A stretch of 64,000 nucleotides of DNA from Actinomycetota bacterium (GCA_016870365.1 VGBW01000006.1:1-64000); one strand, 5' to 3'; positions 29,740-39,911 are shown, counted from the stretch's first letter. A program made the numbers and translations. The notes: generated by a model not told the origin, from the letters alone.

Positions 29740-31278
29740 CTAATCTGTGGGTAATTCGCCTGTGGGAACTTCAATGATTGGTTGACTTTGGGCCAACGGA
29801 AGAGTCAAAACAAATTGTGAACCAGAGCCCAGCTCTGAAGAGACTTGGATATCGCCGCCATGAAGATTTGCATCCTCTCTAGCAATTGATAGCCCGAGTC
29901 CAGATCCGCCCCTAATCCGAGAGCGAGATGGGTCTGCTCGCCAGAAACGATCAAATACTCGACCTAGATGATGATCTTCAATTCCAACTCCGTAATCTCT
30001 AACCGAAATTGAGACTGCGCTCTGACCGACTTTGATAGTTAGATCCACTGGATTGCCTTCGGCATGATCTATCGCATTCCCCAATAGATTCCGCACAATT
30101 CGCTCGATGCGCCGCGAATCCCCGTCAATCAAGACTTCTTCTTGCGGGGTATCGATCCGAATCTTCACATCTCTTTGCTTAGCATCCATAGCTACATCAT
30201 CGACGCAGCGATTTACTAGCTTCCAAACATCAACTCTCGAGAGCGAAAGGGTGGCAACTTGAGAATCGAAGCGACTTATCTCCAAGAGATCAATCAATAA
30301 CTCTTCAAAGCGATCGATTTGAGATATCAGAAGCTCAGCGCTTCTGGTAATCGTAGGATCAAAACCATCTCTGGCCGCATAGATTAAGTCAGATGCCATG
30401 CGTATGGTGGTTAGAGGTGTGCGTAGCTCATGTGAAACATCAGAGACAAACCGCCGTTGAAGGCGTGAGAGATTCTCTAGGCGCGTAATCTGTTTTTCCA
30501 GAGTTTCTGCCATCTCATTGAAGGCCATTCCAAGTCTTGCAACTTCATCCTTTCCTTTCACTTCCATTCGCTTCGACAAATCGCCAGATGTTAGTTGCTC
30601 AGCAACCTCGGCGGCATACCTAACTGGCTTAATGACTTGTCCGAGAACTACAGAGGCAATGAGCATTATCAGTACCATCAAGAGAAGCCCTGTGCCCCAC
30701 ATTGATCGTCCAATGAGATCTATTGTTTGTTGTTGTGATGCAAAATCAAAGAGCACATACATTTCGTACTTACCCACAGATTTGATCTCTATGCGATGTC
30801 CTACTGCGACCCCTGCCACGCTATCGCCATTGGAATACTTCAATTTGGTTCGCTGCCAGTGGACTTCGTCGTCTTGGGATACCAGCTGCCTTAGCTGATT
30901 GGGAATAGAGGCTGATTCAAGGAAGTTTGAGGTCGACCTTGAGGGAATTCCAGCAACTTTTTTGCCGCTACTACTCAGGAGGGCGATCTCTCGACCTGAG
31001 GCTTTAGCGCTGACATTGGTTGACTTGATGATCTCATCGATAATTGCCTTGTAATTGGTATTTCTATTCATGCTGCCGATTAGGAAGCGATAGTCCGCAT
31101 ATCGGATTGCAGCCTCGCCTTCAGAGATTGCCGCTGAGATCTTCTCCTCGATTATGCCCTCAGAGATGCGGTTATAGAGGCTTAAGCCAAGAAGATAGAT
31201 CAGAGTAATGGAGATAACACTTGAGACTGAGAAGACCTTCCTAAATAAAGAGGTGCGAAAGTACTCGGTTATCTTCAC
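29740..31278 (-). CDS. mtrB: Sensor histidine kinase MtrB
   Basis: Membrane kinase of 512 residues that phosphorylates MtrA. Helix 1 at about residues 12-32, an extracytoplasmic sensor domain to about 190, helix 2 at about 195-215, a HAMP domain (VIKPVRYAAEVAEQLTSGDL), a HisKA helix with FVSDVSHELRTPLTTIR, and an HATPase domain with NLLGNAIDHAE and GGSGLGLSIA. MtrAB governs cell-wall and division genes in Actinobacteria. The usual downstream partner lpqB is absent: comF follows after 46 bases. Confidence 0.94.
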   Translation of the reverse strand: MKITEYFRTSLFRKVFSVSSVISITLIYLLGLSLYNRISEGIIEEKISAAISEGEAAIRYADYRFLIGSMNRNTNYKAIIDEIIKSTNVSAKASGREIALLSSSGKKVAGIPSRSTSNFLESASIPNQLRQLVSQDDEVHWQRTKLKYSNGDSVAGVAVGHRIEIKSVGKYEMYVLFDFASQQQTIDLIGRSMWGTGLLLMVLIMLIASVVLGQVIKPVRYAAEVAEQLTSGDLSKRMEVKGKDEVARLGMAFNEMAETLEKQITRLENLSRLQRRFVSDVSHELRTPLTTIRMASDLIYAARDGFDPTITRSAELLISQIDRFEELLIDLLEISRFDSQVATLSLSRVDVWKLVNRCVDDVAMDAKQRDVKIRIDTPQEEVLIDGDSRRIERIVRNLLGNAIDHAEGNPVDLTIKVGQSAVSISVRDYGVGIEDHHLGRVFDRFWRADPSRSRIRGGSGLGLSIAREDANLHGGDIQVSSELGSGSQFVLTLPLAQSQPIIEVPTGELPTD

Positions 31279-31290
31279 TTGGCACTGCCT

Positions 31291-31980
31291 CTAACTTCTA
31301 CTACCTGATGCGCCTGCCTTGTAACCAATGCCCCGAACTGTGGTAATGATGGTGGGATTTTCAGAATCACGTTCAATCTTGGCACGCAACCTTTGAATGT
31401 GAACATTGACTAGTCGAGTATCGGTAGAGTGGCGATAGCCCCATACTTCACCTAAGAGCGTTTCTCTGGTAAATACTCTTCCCGGCTCTTTGGCTAGTGA
31501 AACCAAGAGATCAAACTCTAGGCGAGTAAGCGGAATCTCTTTTCCCGCGCGAGTAACGATGTGCTCCACAATATCGATGGCTAAATCATCAATCGTCAGA
31601 GTGCTTGCGGTTTCACCACTTGCCCTGCGTAACCTAGTTCTAATTCTCGCCACTAACTCAGATGGTTTGAAGGGCTTAACCATATAGTCATCAGCGCCGG
31701 CCTCAAGTCCTTTAACTATGTCATGAGTCTCACTCTTGGCAGTTAGCATCACTATCGGCACACGCATTGAATGTTTGCGAATTTCTTTGCAGACTTCAAC
31801 ACCATCAAGACCCGGAAGCATGATGTCGAGCAAGACTAAGTCTGGTGGATTATTACGAAAGACCTCAAGTACCTCATCGCCCCTGCTGACTAGATCGACT
31901 TCAATACCTACGCCATTTAAGACAATTCCCAACATTTCGGCAAGGTCTTGATCGTCATCAACGACCATCACCGAAGTCAT
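31291..31980 (-). CDS. mtrA: DNA-binding response regulator MtrA
   Basis: OmpR-type regulator of 229 residues: receiver domain with the acidic pair VVDDDQD, the phosphoacceptor Asp in LVLLDIMLPGLDG and Lys in YMVKPFKPSEL, and a winged-helix domain (PLTRLEFDLLVSLAKEPGRV, TRLVNVHIQRLRAKIE). The start ATG shares one base with the sahH stop (TAATG) and mtrB follows after 10 bases, so sahH-mtrA-mtrB form an operon. Mycobacterial MtrA activates cell-wall hydrolase genes and its own operon. Confidence 0.96.
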   Translation of the reverse strand: MTSVMVVDDDQDLAEMLGIVLNGVGIEVDLVSRGDEVLEVFRNNPPDLVLLDIMLPGLDGVEVCKEIRKHSMRVPIVMLTAKSETHDIVKGLEAGADDYMVKPFKPSELVARIRTRLRRASGETASTLTIDDLAIDIVEHIVTRAGKEIPLTRLEFDLLVSLAKEPGRVFTRETLLGEVWGYRHSTDTRLVNVHIQRLRAKIERDSENPTIITTVRGIGYKAGASGSRS

Positions 31981-33260
31981 TAGCTACCATGCTTCCAGGA
32001 GTTCAGATATTCATCTTGTATCGGAGCTAAAGTATCAATAGTTGCTCCCATTGACTTTAACTTTAAGCGCGCAACTTCTTTATCAATCTCAACTGGAACC
32101 ATATGAACGCCAGGACCAAGTCCCTTCGCGCTCCTTACTAACCATTCAGCAGTTAGGGCTTGATCAGAAAATGACATGTCCATAACCACTGCCGGATGGC
32201 CCTCGGCAGCTCCTAGGTTTACCAGGCGACCTTCAGCAATCAAGAGAATTCTCCGGCCGTTGCCAAGCAAATACTCATCTGTTTGATGGCGAATCTTTGG
32301 GTTCTTCTCTGAGTTCTTCTCAAGCCAGGCCACGTCAATTTCGATATCAAAGTGACCAGCATTAGCCAAAATCGCCCCGTCTTTCATCGCCTGGAAATGT
32401 TCCGCTGCAATAACAGTGCGATTACCAGTAACGGTGATGAAAATGTCACCAACTTTTGCTGCCTCTGCCATAGGCATGACGCGATAGCCCTGCATAAGTG
32501 CGTCAAGTGCCTTGGTGGGATCGATTTCAGTAATTACCACCTCTGCGCCCATTCCTCGAGCGCGCTCCGCCACTCCCTTGCCACAATAACCAAAACCAGC
32601 AACGACAAACACTTTGCCGGCAATCAACTGATTGGTTGCACGGAAGATGGCATCAACGGTTGATTGCCCGGTGCCATAGCGATTATCAAACATATGCTTG
32701 GTATCTGTGTCATTAACAGCGATCATGGGAAATGTTAACGCGCCGTCTCTTGCCATCTGTTGCAAACGAATAACACCTGTCGTGGTCTCTTCGCACCCTC
32801 CAGTGATATTTGGCAGTAACTCAGTCCTTGTGGTGTGAAGTGTGTTTACTAAGTCGCATCCATCGTCAAAGACTTGATGAGGGGCGATGTCAAGGGCCGA
32901 ATTGATGTGAGCGTAGTAACCATCGCGATCAACTGCGTTCCTGGCAAATACACTAATTCCATATTCAAAGACCAAAGCAGCGGCTGTGTCATCTTGAGTC
33001 GATAGCGGATTTGATGCACAAAGCGCCAGCTCTGCTCCACCAGCTTTTAGGGTTCGCATCAAATTGGCAGTCTCGGTTGTTACATGCATGCAGGCAGCAA
33101 AGCGCACGCCTTTAAAAGGCTGTTCTCTCTCAAATCTCTCTCTGATTTGGCCCAGTACTGGCATGTTCCGCTCGGCCCACTCGATGCGCTTTTTGCCTCC
33201 AGCAGCAAGGGCGGGGTTGGCAATGTCATGTTTTGGAGTGGTCATCGTTGTAGGGCTCAC
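31980..33260 (-). CDS. sahH: Adenosylhomocysteinase
   Basis: Hydrolyses S-adenosylhomocysteine to adenosine and homocysteine, relieving product inhibition of methyltransferases. NAD+ binds at [17 protein letters not shown]; the C-terminal SWKHGS is near the usual KPDHYRY region but lacks that tail, as in the shorter bacterial forms. 426 residues. AGGAG stands 10 bases before the GTG at 33260, so I prefer it to the ATG at 33245. The intergenic 52 bases upstream are too short for a SAH riboswitch. Confidence 0.96.
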   Translation of the reverse strand: MSPTTMTTPKHDIANPALAAGGKKRIEWAERNMPVLGQIRERFEREQPFKGVRFAACMHVTTETANLMRTLKAGGAELALCASNPLSTQDDTAAALVFEYGISVFARNAVDRDGYYAHINSALDIAPHQVFDDGCDLVNTLHTTRTELLPNITGGCEETTTGVIRLQQMARDGALTFPMIAVNDTDTKHMFDNRYGTGQSTVDAIFRATNQLIAGKVFVVAGFGYCGKGVAERARGMGAEVVITEIDPTKALDALMQGYRVMPMAEAAKVGDIFITVTGNRTVIAAEHFQAMKDGAILANAGHFDIEIDVAWLEKNSEKNPKIRHQTDEYLLGNGRRILLIAEGRLVNLGAAEGHPAVVMDMSFSDQALTAEWLVRSAKGLGPGVHMVPVEIDKEVARLKLKSMGATIDTLAPIQDEYLNSWKHGS

Positions 33261-33312
33261 TTAATTCTCTCTCCTGATAGGTTCGCACTTGCCTCTGATT
33301 AGAAGGTGTAGT

Positions 33313-34701
33313 TTACCCATTTCTTATTAACTGCAAGACCAGATCTCGCATACTAGCCATATGCTCTCGGGTATCTGCCTCAACATTAAGCCTTAACAAG
33401 GGCTCAGTATTTGAAGGCCTTAGGTTAAACCACCAATTCTTAGCGCTGACAGTAAGGCCATCTAGCTCATCAAAACCTAAGCCTGGCTCAAAATCTTTGA
33501 AGTGAGATTTGATCTTATCTATTGCTGAGCCTTGATCAAAAACGGTGGTATTGATCTCACCGCTTAGGCTGTAGCGATTAAAACTCTGCATCAACTCAGA
33601 TAGCTTCATCTGACTCTCAAGAAGCGCTGCTATTGCATGAAGAGCTGCAAGCATCCCAGAGTCTGCTGACCAAAAGTCTTTGAAATAGAAATGCCCAGAA
33701 TGCTCTCCACCAAATACTGCTTGATGCCGCGTCATCATCTCTTTGATATATGAATGGCCAACCCTTGAACGAAGCGCCTTGCCCCCTGACTCAGCAATCA
33801 CTTCAGGCACCGCCTTGGAACATATTAGGTTATAGATAATGGATGCACCGGGGTTTCTAATAAGTTCACGCTTTGCAATCAGCGCAGTAAGGGCAGAGGG
33901 AGAAACCAAGTCCCCGTTTTCATCAACCAAGAAACAGCGATCAGCATCGCCATCGAATGCCAGGCCAATATCAGAGCATTTTTCCTTTACTAGACTTTGC
34001 AGATCAACTAGATTCTTAGGCTCTATGGGATTTGCTTCATGATTTGGAAAAGTGCCGTCTAGTTCGAAGTAGATTCCATCAACGACCGCGTTTATCTCGC
34101 GCATCACCGCGGGAGCGGTGTGACCCCCCATCCCATTTCCAGCATCAATGGCTATGCGAAGCGGTCGAGACTGAAAATCTGGAGCGAAGGCCTTCTCCGG
34201 GAAAAGCGAGAATAAGTATTTGACGTAGGCAGCCAATAAATCCTGGCTTCGCTCTTTTCCCATGGGGCGGCTTGGAATTGGAAATCCTTGGGCAATTGCC
34301 GATTTAATCCATGCCAGACCTGATTCTTGGCCAATTGGCCTAGCGCCACTTCGACAGAGCTTGATTCCGTTGTATTGCGCGGGATTATGGCTAGCGGTGA
34401 ACATCGCACCCGGCATGTTAAGCGCACCTGATGCGAAATAGAGTTGATCGGTTGAGCAGAGCCCAATTCGAATTACATCAAGTCCTTGAGAAGTTATCCC
34501 ATCTGAAAATGCTCTGGCTAGATCAGCAGAGGAGCGGCGCATATCCTCGCCCACGACCACAGTGGCTGGCTGACGCTCCTGCTCAATGAATCTAGCAAAG
34601 GCAATGCCGAGTGCGAAAGTAAAGTCGGTGCTGATCTCGTCATCAACTAGGCCACGTATGTCATAGGCCTTTATTACTTTATCAAGCAGCTCTTGATCCA
34701 C
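33313..34701 (-). CDS. manB: Phosphomannomutase/phosphoglucomutase
   Basis: Interconverts hexose-6- and hexose-1-phosphates. The phospho-Ser loop is TASHNPAQYNGIK near residue 105, the metal loop DGDADRCFLVD near residue 245, the sugar loop GGEHSGH, and the phosphate loop RPSNTEPLLRLN near the end. At 462 residues it is the ManB type found between mtrA and whiB2 in Actinobacteria, where it supplies mannose-1-phosphate for GDP-mannose. A second, longer member of the superfamily occurs at 62012-63637. Confidence 0.94.
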   Translation of the reverse strand: MDQELLDKVIKAYDIRGLVDDEISTDFTFALGIAFARFIEQERQPATVVVGEDMRRSSADLARAFSDGITSQGLDVIRIGLCSTDQLYFASGALNMPGAMFTASHNPAQYNGIKLCRSGARPIGQESGLAWIKSAIAQGFPIPSRPMGKERSQDLLAAYVKYLFSLFPEKAFAPDFQSRPLRIAIDAGNGMGGHTAPAVMREINAVVDGIYFELDGTFPNHEANPIEPKNLVDLQSLVKEKCSDIGLAFDGDADRCFLVDENGDLVSPSALTALIAKRELIRNPGASIIYNLICSKAVPEVIAESGGKALRSRVGHSYIKEMMTRHQAVFGGEHSGHFYFKDFWSADSGMLAALHAIAALLESQMKLSELMQSFNRYSLSGEINTTVFDQGSAIDKIKSHFKDFEPGLGFDELDGLTVSAKNWWFNLRPSNTEPLLRLNVEADTREHMASMRDLVLQLIRNG

Positions 34702-34719
34702 TATTGAATCTTAGCGGGC

Positions 34720-35106
34720 TTACTTCTGATCTGGGATTGCCCGCAGATGGCCACGACGACCAACTTCAGGAGTTATCGTCCTTGGTTTTATCTCCTCGGA
34801 AAAACTCTGACGAATTGCATCAGCAATTGCAATTAGGTCCTCAGGGGATGGTTCGACAACTTGCCTATCAGGATTATGTTCAATGACGCTCCAGCCTTGT
34901 GGAACGGTTAATTTGGCAGAGTGTTCTTTACAAAGATCATAGGAATGTGGTTCGACGTAAGTTGAAAGTGGTCCGATAAGTGCGGTTGAATCAGAATAAA
35001 TGTAGGTAAGGGTTTTGATTGCATGTGCGCCACATCCAGAGCGAGTGCAACGTCTGCCAACAGCGCTCGGAGGAGAGCTTGGCTTTGAGCTATTGGTCGA
35101 TGACAT
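34720..35106 (-). CDS. DUF3499 family protein
   Basis: 128 residues with a putative zinc ribbon: CTRSGC near residue 20 and LCKEH near residue 59 with flanking His residues (PHSYDLCKEH), then VPQGWSVIEHNP. This matches DUF3499 (Rv3258c-like), conserved beside manB in Actinobacteria and of unknown function. The N-terminal 18 residues are Ser/Pro-rich. Cytoplasmic by appearance. Confidence 0.88.
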   Translation of the reverse strand: MSSTNSSKPSSPPSAVGRRCTRSGCGAHAIKTLTYIYSDSTALIGPLSTYVEPHSYDLCKEHSAKLTVPQGWSVIEHNPDRQVVEPSPEDLIAIADAIRQSFSEEIKPRTITPEVGRRGHLRAIPDQK

Positions 35107-35148
35107 GGCGCGAGATTAGTCTCTGAGTAGGCACTTTTCTGGGATTTA

Positions 35149-36456
35149 CTAGCCGCGAGGCTGAATAACTGCGATATCAGCAATTGGTCTAGTGGCACTT
35201 TCAAGGTTTGTACTTGGAGCGATGCCAAGACGGGCAACCCCATCCCCAGTTATCCAACTCATTGCCGCAACTACCGGGCTTGCGCTACTAATGGTCAGTA
35301 GCCTGGCATTAGGCGGAACTTTCCAACTAACGATTTCATCTCCGCGAAGCAAGTCGTTGTAACCCTTTCCCTCTCTATCCTTCCAAACTACAGAGACTAT
35401 GACTCGCTCTCCGACAAAGCTCATCACAGGCTCAAGGCCATGAAGATTGAAACTAACAGTGTCAAAGGCATCACTTGGTGCGCTCCAGATGAAGTCTGAA
35501 ACTGAGCCTCTTTTCACCTCTGATAGAACCGAAGCCACTATCTCCTGAGTCGCGCTGATTTTTAGCGCGAATGCCTTGCCACCAAAGTCGACTCCGCTTA
35601 GATCAATATCAGTAACCTCCCTACCATTAAGTGAGATATCGCTAAAGCCCACGGGAACATAGACGCCTTCGGAGGAGATGATTTCAACGCTAGCGCTAGC
35701 ATCAACTTCCCCAACGCTCATTAGCCGCAAAGTGTGTTTGATTGAGCTATTGGAACCAAACTTCACGGCAAGGCCTGCAATGACTAACTCTTTGCTCGCC
35801 TTTGAAATCGCCGGAACGAAGTCTCCACCAACGTTATCTAAGCCACGGATTCGTTCATCCAAAAGATACGAGGTGACTCGGCCATTTCTAATCTCAACCT
35901 TAAGGACTATTCGCTCAGACCCTGGAGATAGGGAATCGATGCGAATCACTTTCTCAGATGAGGCCTTGACGGTTACTGCCAGACTCTGACTACTACCACT
36001 TTCTGAAAAGACGGTGATATCAACAAGGGCATCACTTAATCCACTATTGATCATGATTAACTTTGACTGACTGGTGACATTAGCCGTTCCGCCAGCAAAC
36101 CAATTGATAGGGCCACTTATCGTGCAGGTAGTGGCGCTGGTCCACTTGCCAGGTCTAGTGATAATTGAGCTGGTATTAGCCGGGTTTCCAGCAACTAAGA
36201 TTGCTCCACGGTTGAGCGCATAGCTACCAGAGTTATTCTTCTTTAGCTCGACACCGGGTTGATTGATATTCCTGAGCTGAATGCTCTTATTGGCAAGGAG
36301 CGCAGTGGCTTGCACCCCTGAAACCCCTGCCGGACATGCCGTTGCTGGATATGACTGTGTCACAACAGAACTAGAGGAGCTCTGTGGAAGTAAGAGAGCT
36401 ATGTGTGCGATAACAATGAAGATCAATACGGCAAAGCTGGCTCGAGTCTCTTTCAT
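35149..36456 (-). CDS. DUF5719 family exported protein
   Basis: 435 residues with an N-terminal signal or anchor helix (about residues 8-28, AVLIFIVIAHIALLLPQ) and an otherwise external, beta-rich chain. Two Cys near CPAGVSG and TTCTIS may form a disulfide. DUF5719 proteins are encoded beside the large GT2 gene across Actinobacteria and probably act in envelope polysaccharide handling, though this is not shown. The start overlaps the glycosyltransferase stop by 4 bases. Confidence 0.78.
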   Translation of the reverse strand: MKETRASFAVLIFIVIAHIALLLPQSSSSSVVTQSYPATACPAGVSGVQATALLANKSIQLRNINQPGVELKKNNSGSYALNRGAILVAGNPANTSSIITRPGKWTSATTCTISGPINWFAGGTANVTSQSKLIMINSGLSDALVDITVFSESGSSQSLAVTVKASSEKVIRIDSLSPGSERIVLKVEIRNGRVTSYLLDERIRGLDNVGGDFVPAISKASKELVIAGLAVKFGSNSSIKHTLRLMSVGEVDASASVEIISSEGVYVPVGFSDISLNGREVTDIDLSGVDFGGKAFALKISATQEIVASVLSEVKRGSVSDFIWSAPSDAFDTVSFNLHGLEPVMSFVGERVIVSVVWKDREGKGYNDLLRGDEIVSWKVPPNARLLTISSASPVVAAMSWITGDGVARLGIAPSTNLESATRPIADIAVIQPRG

Positions 36457-39400
36457 GCCAACTCCGCCTCGCTCATCTGACTTCTTCTGCGACGAGCAGG
36501 AAGTGCCAGAACAATTAGAGTAAGCAAGCTAACAAGTTGCAGTGAGACCCAAGCTCTTCTTGAGGTGGCGTCATGGAAGATCAAGAAATCCCCAGCTTCG
36601 GTGACATAAAACCTTGGCATTCCATTCTCAGTTTCAGTTGCAGGGATGTAACTACCATTGAGCAACATCTTCCATCGATCGTCATATTTCTCAGTGATTA
36701 CGACGACTCCAGCAGAGGTAAGTGTTCCGCGAGCTCCAATCTTCCCACTAGGCAAGACTGAATAAGTTCCATCCTGAGATAAGAATGAGATATGACTAAG
36801 CGCTCCAGGAACTTTCCAAGTAATTCCTTCATCAGTTGAGGCAGCTCTAGTGAATCCTCCAGCGCCATCAATGGTCCTTACCAGCTCATCATCAATGGGA
36901 TTTGCTAGAAAGAGATAGCGGATTCCAAACTCAGCAAAGACTTTGCTGCTACTTACTCCAGATCCGGCGATGAGATCATTAATCGCCCTTGTGACTACCG
37001 GCGCAAGACCCGTTATCACATCAGCTTGTCCTAATTGCAGATCGCTATCTCGTGCAATGAAATATTCCACCTTATAAGACTCTGCTCTTAGTACCAGAGT
37101 CTTATAACGCCCCTCTGTCTGCGCACTGGCACTTAGAAAAGCAGGAAGTGCAGATTTTGAGCCTGATTGAACTGGAGCGCTATTGGATGAGCTGAGCCAC
37201 CAAGTAGCTGAGGCCAGAATTGAAAGTGCTGATATCAAAGAAGTAAAACCAAGCAAGATATGGCGATAGTCAATATTGGCTTGGCTAAGAGTTGGCAGAT
37301 AGTTATCAATCATGATTACTCCAGCAAGCAGGGCCGATAGGGTTGGAATAACTAGTAGAGAGCCGACCCAGAGTTGTTCAGGCGCAAAGCTGCCATGTCC
37401 TGAAACCTGCCTGGAACCAAGAAGTGCTGCAATTGCAATAAAGAGGAGCGCTACCTCTCCCAAGCGCGCTGTCTTGCTTACAAAAATCGCAATCAGAGCA
37501 ATTAGGAGTATTGGCGAGATTATCCAAATTGGTGGAGCTCCAATTCCTCCAGGATTTCCTAGAAGTAAAGAGAGCACCTCACCTCCTGCCAGGCTTAAGC
37601 CGGGATCAAGGAGAATACGTGAGGGGTGGAGGATGAATTCGATAGACCAGGGCGCATTAGCAATTAGTGGGCAAATCATTATGGCAATTCGCCGGGAATT
37701 TCTTCTATCAAATACTAATTTATCCATCGCATTACTCTTGGAGTTGAATGCAACCACATCGAAGATGACCAAGATAGCCTGCCAGAGCAGGATCGACATG
37801 AATGTCATAGGCGAGAAGGCGCAGACAAAGGTCAATAAGAGTGCAATCCAGAACGTCTCTCGCCAAGATAGATTCTCTAGCTGCTCAAGTCCAAAGAGGG
37901 ATCTAATCAACCAAGGCCCGATAACCACTAAAGCTAGAGTCCCAAGCCTGCCGCTATTGATAGCACTCAAGGTTGTTGGCGAGAAGGCATAGAGAAGTGC
38001 GGATAGGAGTGCTAGAAAGTGTAGATCGGTATATCTCCTTGCAAGTAGATACGAACCCCAGAGAGCTAGAGGCACTGCACCAAGAAATAGTCCGGTTACA
38101 AATAGTGAGGAGTTTGCCCCAGTGAGTAAGGATCCAAGGCCGATATATGCCACCCAAGGAGGTGTGTTAGTACTTGAGCCAAGACCTACGGTGTGCCAAG
38201 AATCGGAATACATCGAAAATAGTTCAAATGCCTTTGCAGGCGTTGCAGCTAGCGCCCCGCCGACTATTGACCCCAAGCGATCACGAGAGGCAATTAGAGC
38301 TAACAAAGTAACCAGAAGTGAGACGCTAATTATTGGGCGGCGGGTGAGCCACCTAATTGGTGATGGGGCCTGGACTAAGTCAATATCTGCATTCTCCAGC
38401 GCTTTGTCATCTAGACCGAGGGCAGATGTAGTAGGACTCTTTTCCGCATAAATAGATGAGCTGCGCCAACTGCGAGTAATAGCAGATCTAGATCGCTCAA
38501 AGGCTAATCGCAGCTGTGATCCTCTAGGAGGAACAAAACGGGAGATAACTCGCGATGAAACTAGACGATGCCTTCGTCGCTTTGCTCTAGCTCTAATTAA
38601 GTCTTGCGGCTGGAGAATCACTAAGGCGACGGATGCAACCTCATCCAAGGCATAGCCTGGAAGTTTTGCTAGCAAATAACCAAGGGCGCGGAACAAAGAT
38701 GCTGAGAGAAGTTGTAGAGCAATCAGGGGCAGTAGCCACCAAGAAATGTTGGCCATCAGGACATAAGCAGCATGTCTGCGATCTAGAAGTAGAGGGCGCC
38801 GCAAGAAGGCATCGGAGACATCAATCCCTCGCCGCTCATTGGAGGCAGCCTCTGCATGATAAGCGACGGCTTTAGGCACTACCACCACAGAGTGTCCGGC
38901 GGTATGCACGCGCCAGCCAAAATCAACATCATCCCGAAATAAAGATAGCTCGGGATCAAATCCATCTAGCTCCTCAAAGACATCACGACGAATCAGAGCC
39001 CCGGCAGTGCTAACCGCCAAGACTTCGCTGGCGCCATCATGTTGGCCTTGGTCAGTCTCGCGATATTCAAGACCAGTCCAACGAGCGCCATTTGATGCGA
39101 TGCTTATTCCCAGCTCTAGTAAATGATTCCGATCATGCCAGCCACGCAACTTGGGACCTGCCATAGCAGTAGCAGGTCGCTCCGCTAGGGCTGCCAAGAG
39201 TTCCTCTAGCGCGTTGACTTCTGGGGCGCAATCATCATGAATCAACCAGAGCCACTCAGTCTGTGAATCGCTGCCACGTTTGAGTTCGGAACTAGATAGC
39301 GCTTCCTTGATTGCTGCGCCAAAGCCCGTTTCTTTAGCAGCAGGGATTGTGGTAATGCCTGCGCTCCTAAGCAATCTAGCTGATGTATCTTCAGAGCCAG

Positions 39401-39533
39401 TATCGACTGCAATCATCTGATCCACTTCTCGCCTCTGTTTAGCCAGCGATGCCACGACTTCTGGTAGCCAGAGAGCCCCGTTATGAGAAACGATGATTGC
39501 AGTTACAAAGTTCTTGTCCAAAGTAGGCATCAC
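36453..39533 (-). CDS. GT2 glycosyltransferase fused to a long polytopic membrane region
   Basis: 1026 residues. Residues 8-240 are a GT2 domain: TAIIVSHNGALWLPEVV, the metal motif in WLIHDDCAPE, and the catalytic-side motif DDVDFGWRVH near residue 203. The remainder carries many membrane segments (from about 255 on, most clearly 395-790) and an external stretch before a last helix near residue 1000. The length and neighbours (DUF5719, whiB2, manC, manB) match the WbbL-like cluster of Actinobacteria that transfers sugars onto envelope polymers. Donor and acceptor are unknown. Confidence 0.85.
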   Translation of the reverse strand: MMPTLDKNFVTAIIVSHNGALWLPEVVASLAKQRREVDQMIAVDTGSEDTSARLLRSAGITTIPAAKETGFGAAIKEALSSSELKRGSDSQTEWLWLIHDDCAPEVNALEELLAALAERPATAMAGPKLRGWHDRNHLLELGISIASNGARWTGLEYRETDQGQHDGASEVLAVSTAGALIRRDVFEELDGFDPELSLFRDDVDFGWRVHTAGHSVVVVPKAVAYHAEAASNERRGIDVSDAFLRRPLLLDRRHAAYVLMANISWWLLPLIALQLLSASLFRALGYLLAKLPGYALDEVASVALVILQPQDLIRARAKRRRHRLVSSRVISRFVPPRGSQLRLAFERSRSAITRSWRSSSIYAEKSPTTSALGLDDKALENADIDLVQAPSPIRWLTRRPIISVSLLVTLLALIASRDRLGSIVGGALAATPAKAFELFSMYSDSWHTVGLGSSTNTPPWVAYIGLGSLLTGANSSLFVTGLFLGAVPLALWGSYLLARRYTDLHFLALLSALLYAFSPTTLSAINSGRLGTLALVVIGPWLIRSLFGLEQLENLSWRETFWIALLLTFVCAFSPMTFMSILLWQAILVIFDVVAFNSKSNAMDKLVFDRRNSRRIAIMICPLIANAPWSIEFILHPSRILLDPGLSLAGGEVLSLLLGNPGGIGAPPIWIISPILLIALIAIFVSKTARLGEVALLFIAIAALLGSRQVSGHGSFAPEQLWVGSLLVIPTLSALLAGVIMIDNYLPTLSQANIDYRHILLGFTSLISALSILASATWWLSSSNSAPVQSGSKSALPAFLSASAQTEGRYKTLVLRAESYKVEYFIARDSDLQLGQADVITGLAPVVTRAINDLIAGSGVSSSKVFAEFGIRYLFLANPIDDELVRTIDGAGGFTRAASTDEGITWKVPGALSHISFLSQDGTYSVLPSGKIGARGTLTSAGVVVITEKYDDRWKMLLNGSYIPATETENGMPRFYVTEAGDFLIFHDATSRRAWVSLQLVSLLTLIVLALPARRRRSQMSEAELA

Positions 39534-39617
39534 ACCGCCTCTGTTTCAAATGAAGGGTTAGGCCAGTCTCTCTTAGTTCTTTTGGTGAGGAATCTACTTC
39601 TAGGTGAGCTTCTTAAT

Positions 39618-39911
39618 TTAGGCCGGACGGCGCTTAAGTCGACGACGTTCGCGCTCTGATAGTCCGCCCCAAATTCCAAAGCGCTCGTCATGTGCCAGAG
39701 CGTATTCAAGGCACTCTTGTCTGACCTCACAGGAGAGACAGACTCGCTTTGCCTCACGGGTTGAACCACCTTTTTCAGGGAAGAAAGCCTCCGGATCGGT
39801 TTGAGCACATAGCGCTCGCTCTTGCCACGATAGCTCAACGATCTTGCCATTTCCCAATTGGATAATTGGGCCAGGAATGAAAGTCTGCTCTATTCGACGA
39901 GCATCGGTCAT
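39618..39911 (-). CDS. whiB2: WhiB-family regulator, WhiB2/WhmD-like
   Basis: 97 residues with four Cys: one in WQERALCAQTD, two in VCLSCEV and one in QECLEYAL, then GIWGGLSERERRRLKRR. In Streptomyces and Mycobacterium WhiB2 (WhiB/WhmD) controls septation together with WhiA. The frame is open to an ATG at 39956, but that segment would translate an inverted repeat and promoter-like bases, so I prefer the ATG at 39911; AGGGG stands about 8 bases before it. 84 bases separate it from the glycosyltransferase gene downstream. Confidence 0.92.
   Translation of the reverse strand: MTDARRIEQTFIPGPIIQLGNGKIVELSWQERALCAQTDPEAFFPEKGGSTREAKRVCLSCEVRQECLEYALAHDERFGIWGGLSERERRRLKRRPA

Noticed and set aside
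33261-33312. Possible SAH riboswitch upstream of sahH
   Set aside because: Only 52 bases lie between manB and sahH, and none of the conserved SAH-aptamer blocks are visible.
37312-37992. A 226-codon open frame antisense to the glycosyltransferase
   Set aside because: It is the shadow of the membrane-rich gene on the other strand, has no recognised domain and is compositionally odd (many Ser, Arg and Ile).
39530-39850. A 106-codon frame overlapping whiB2 on the same strand
   Set aside because: The alternative frame is Arg/Ser-rich and lacks the WhiB cysteines, while the other frame is a clear WhiB protein.
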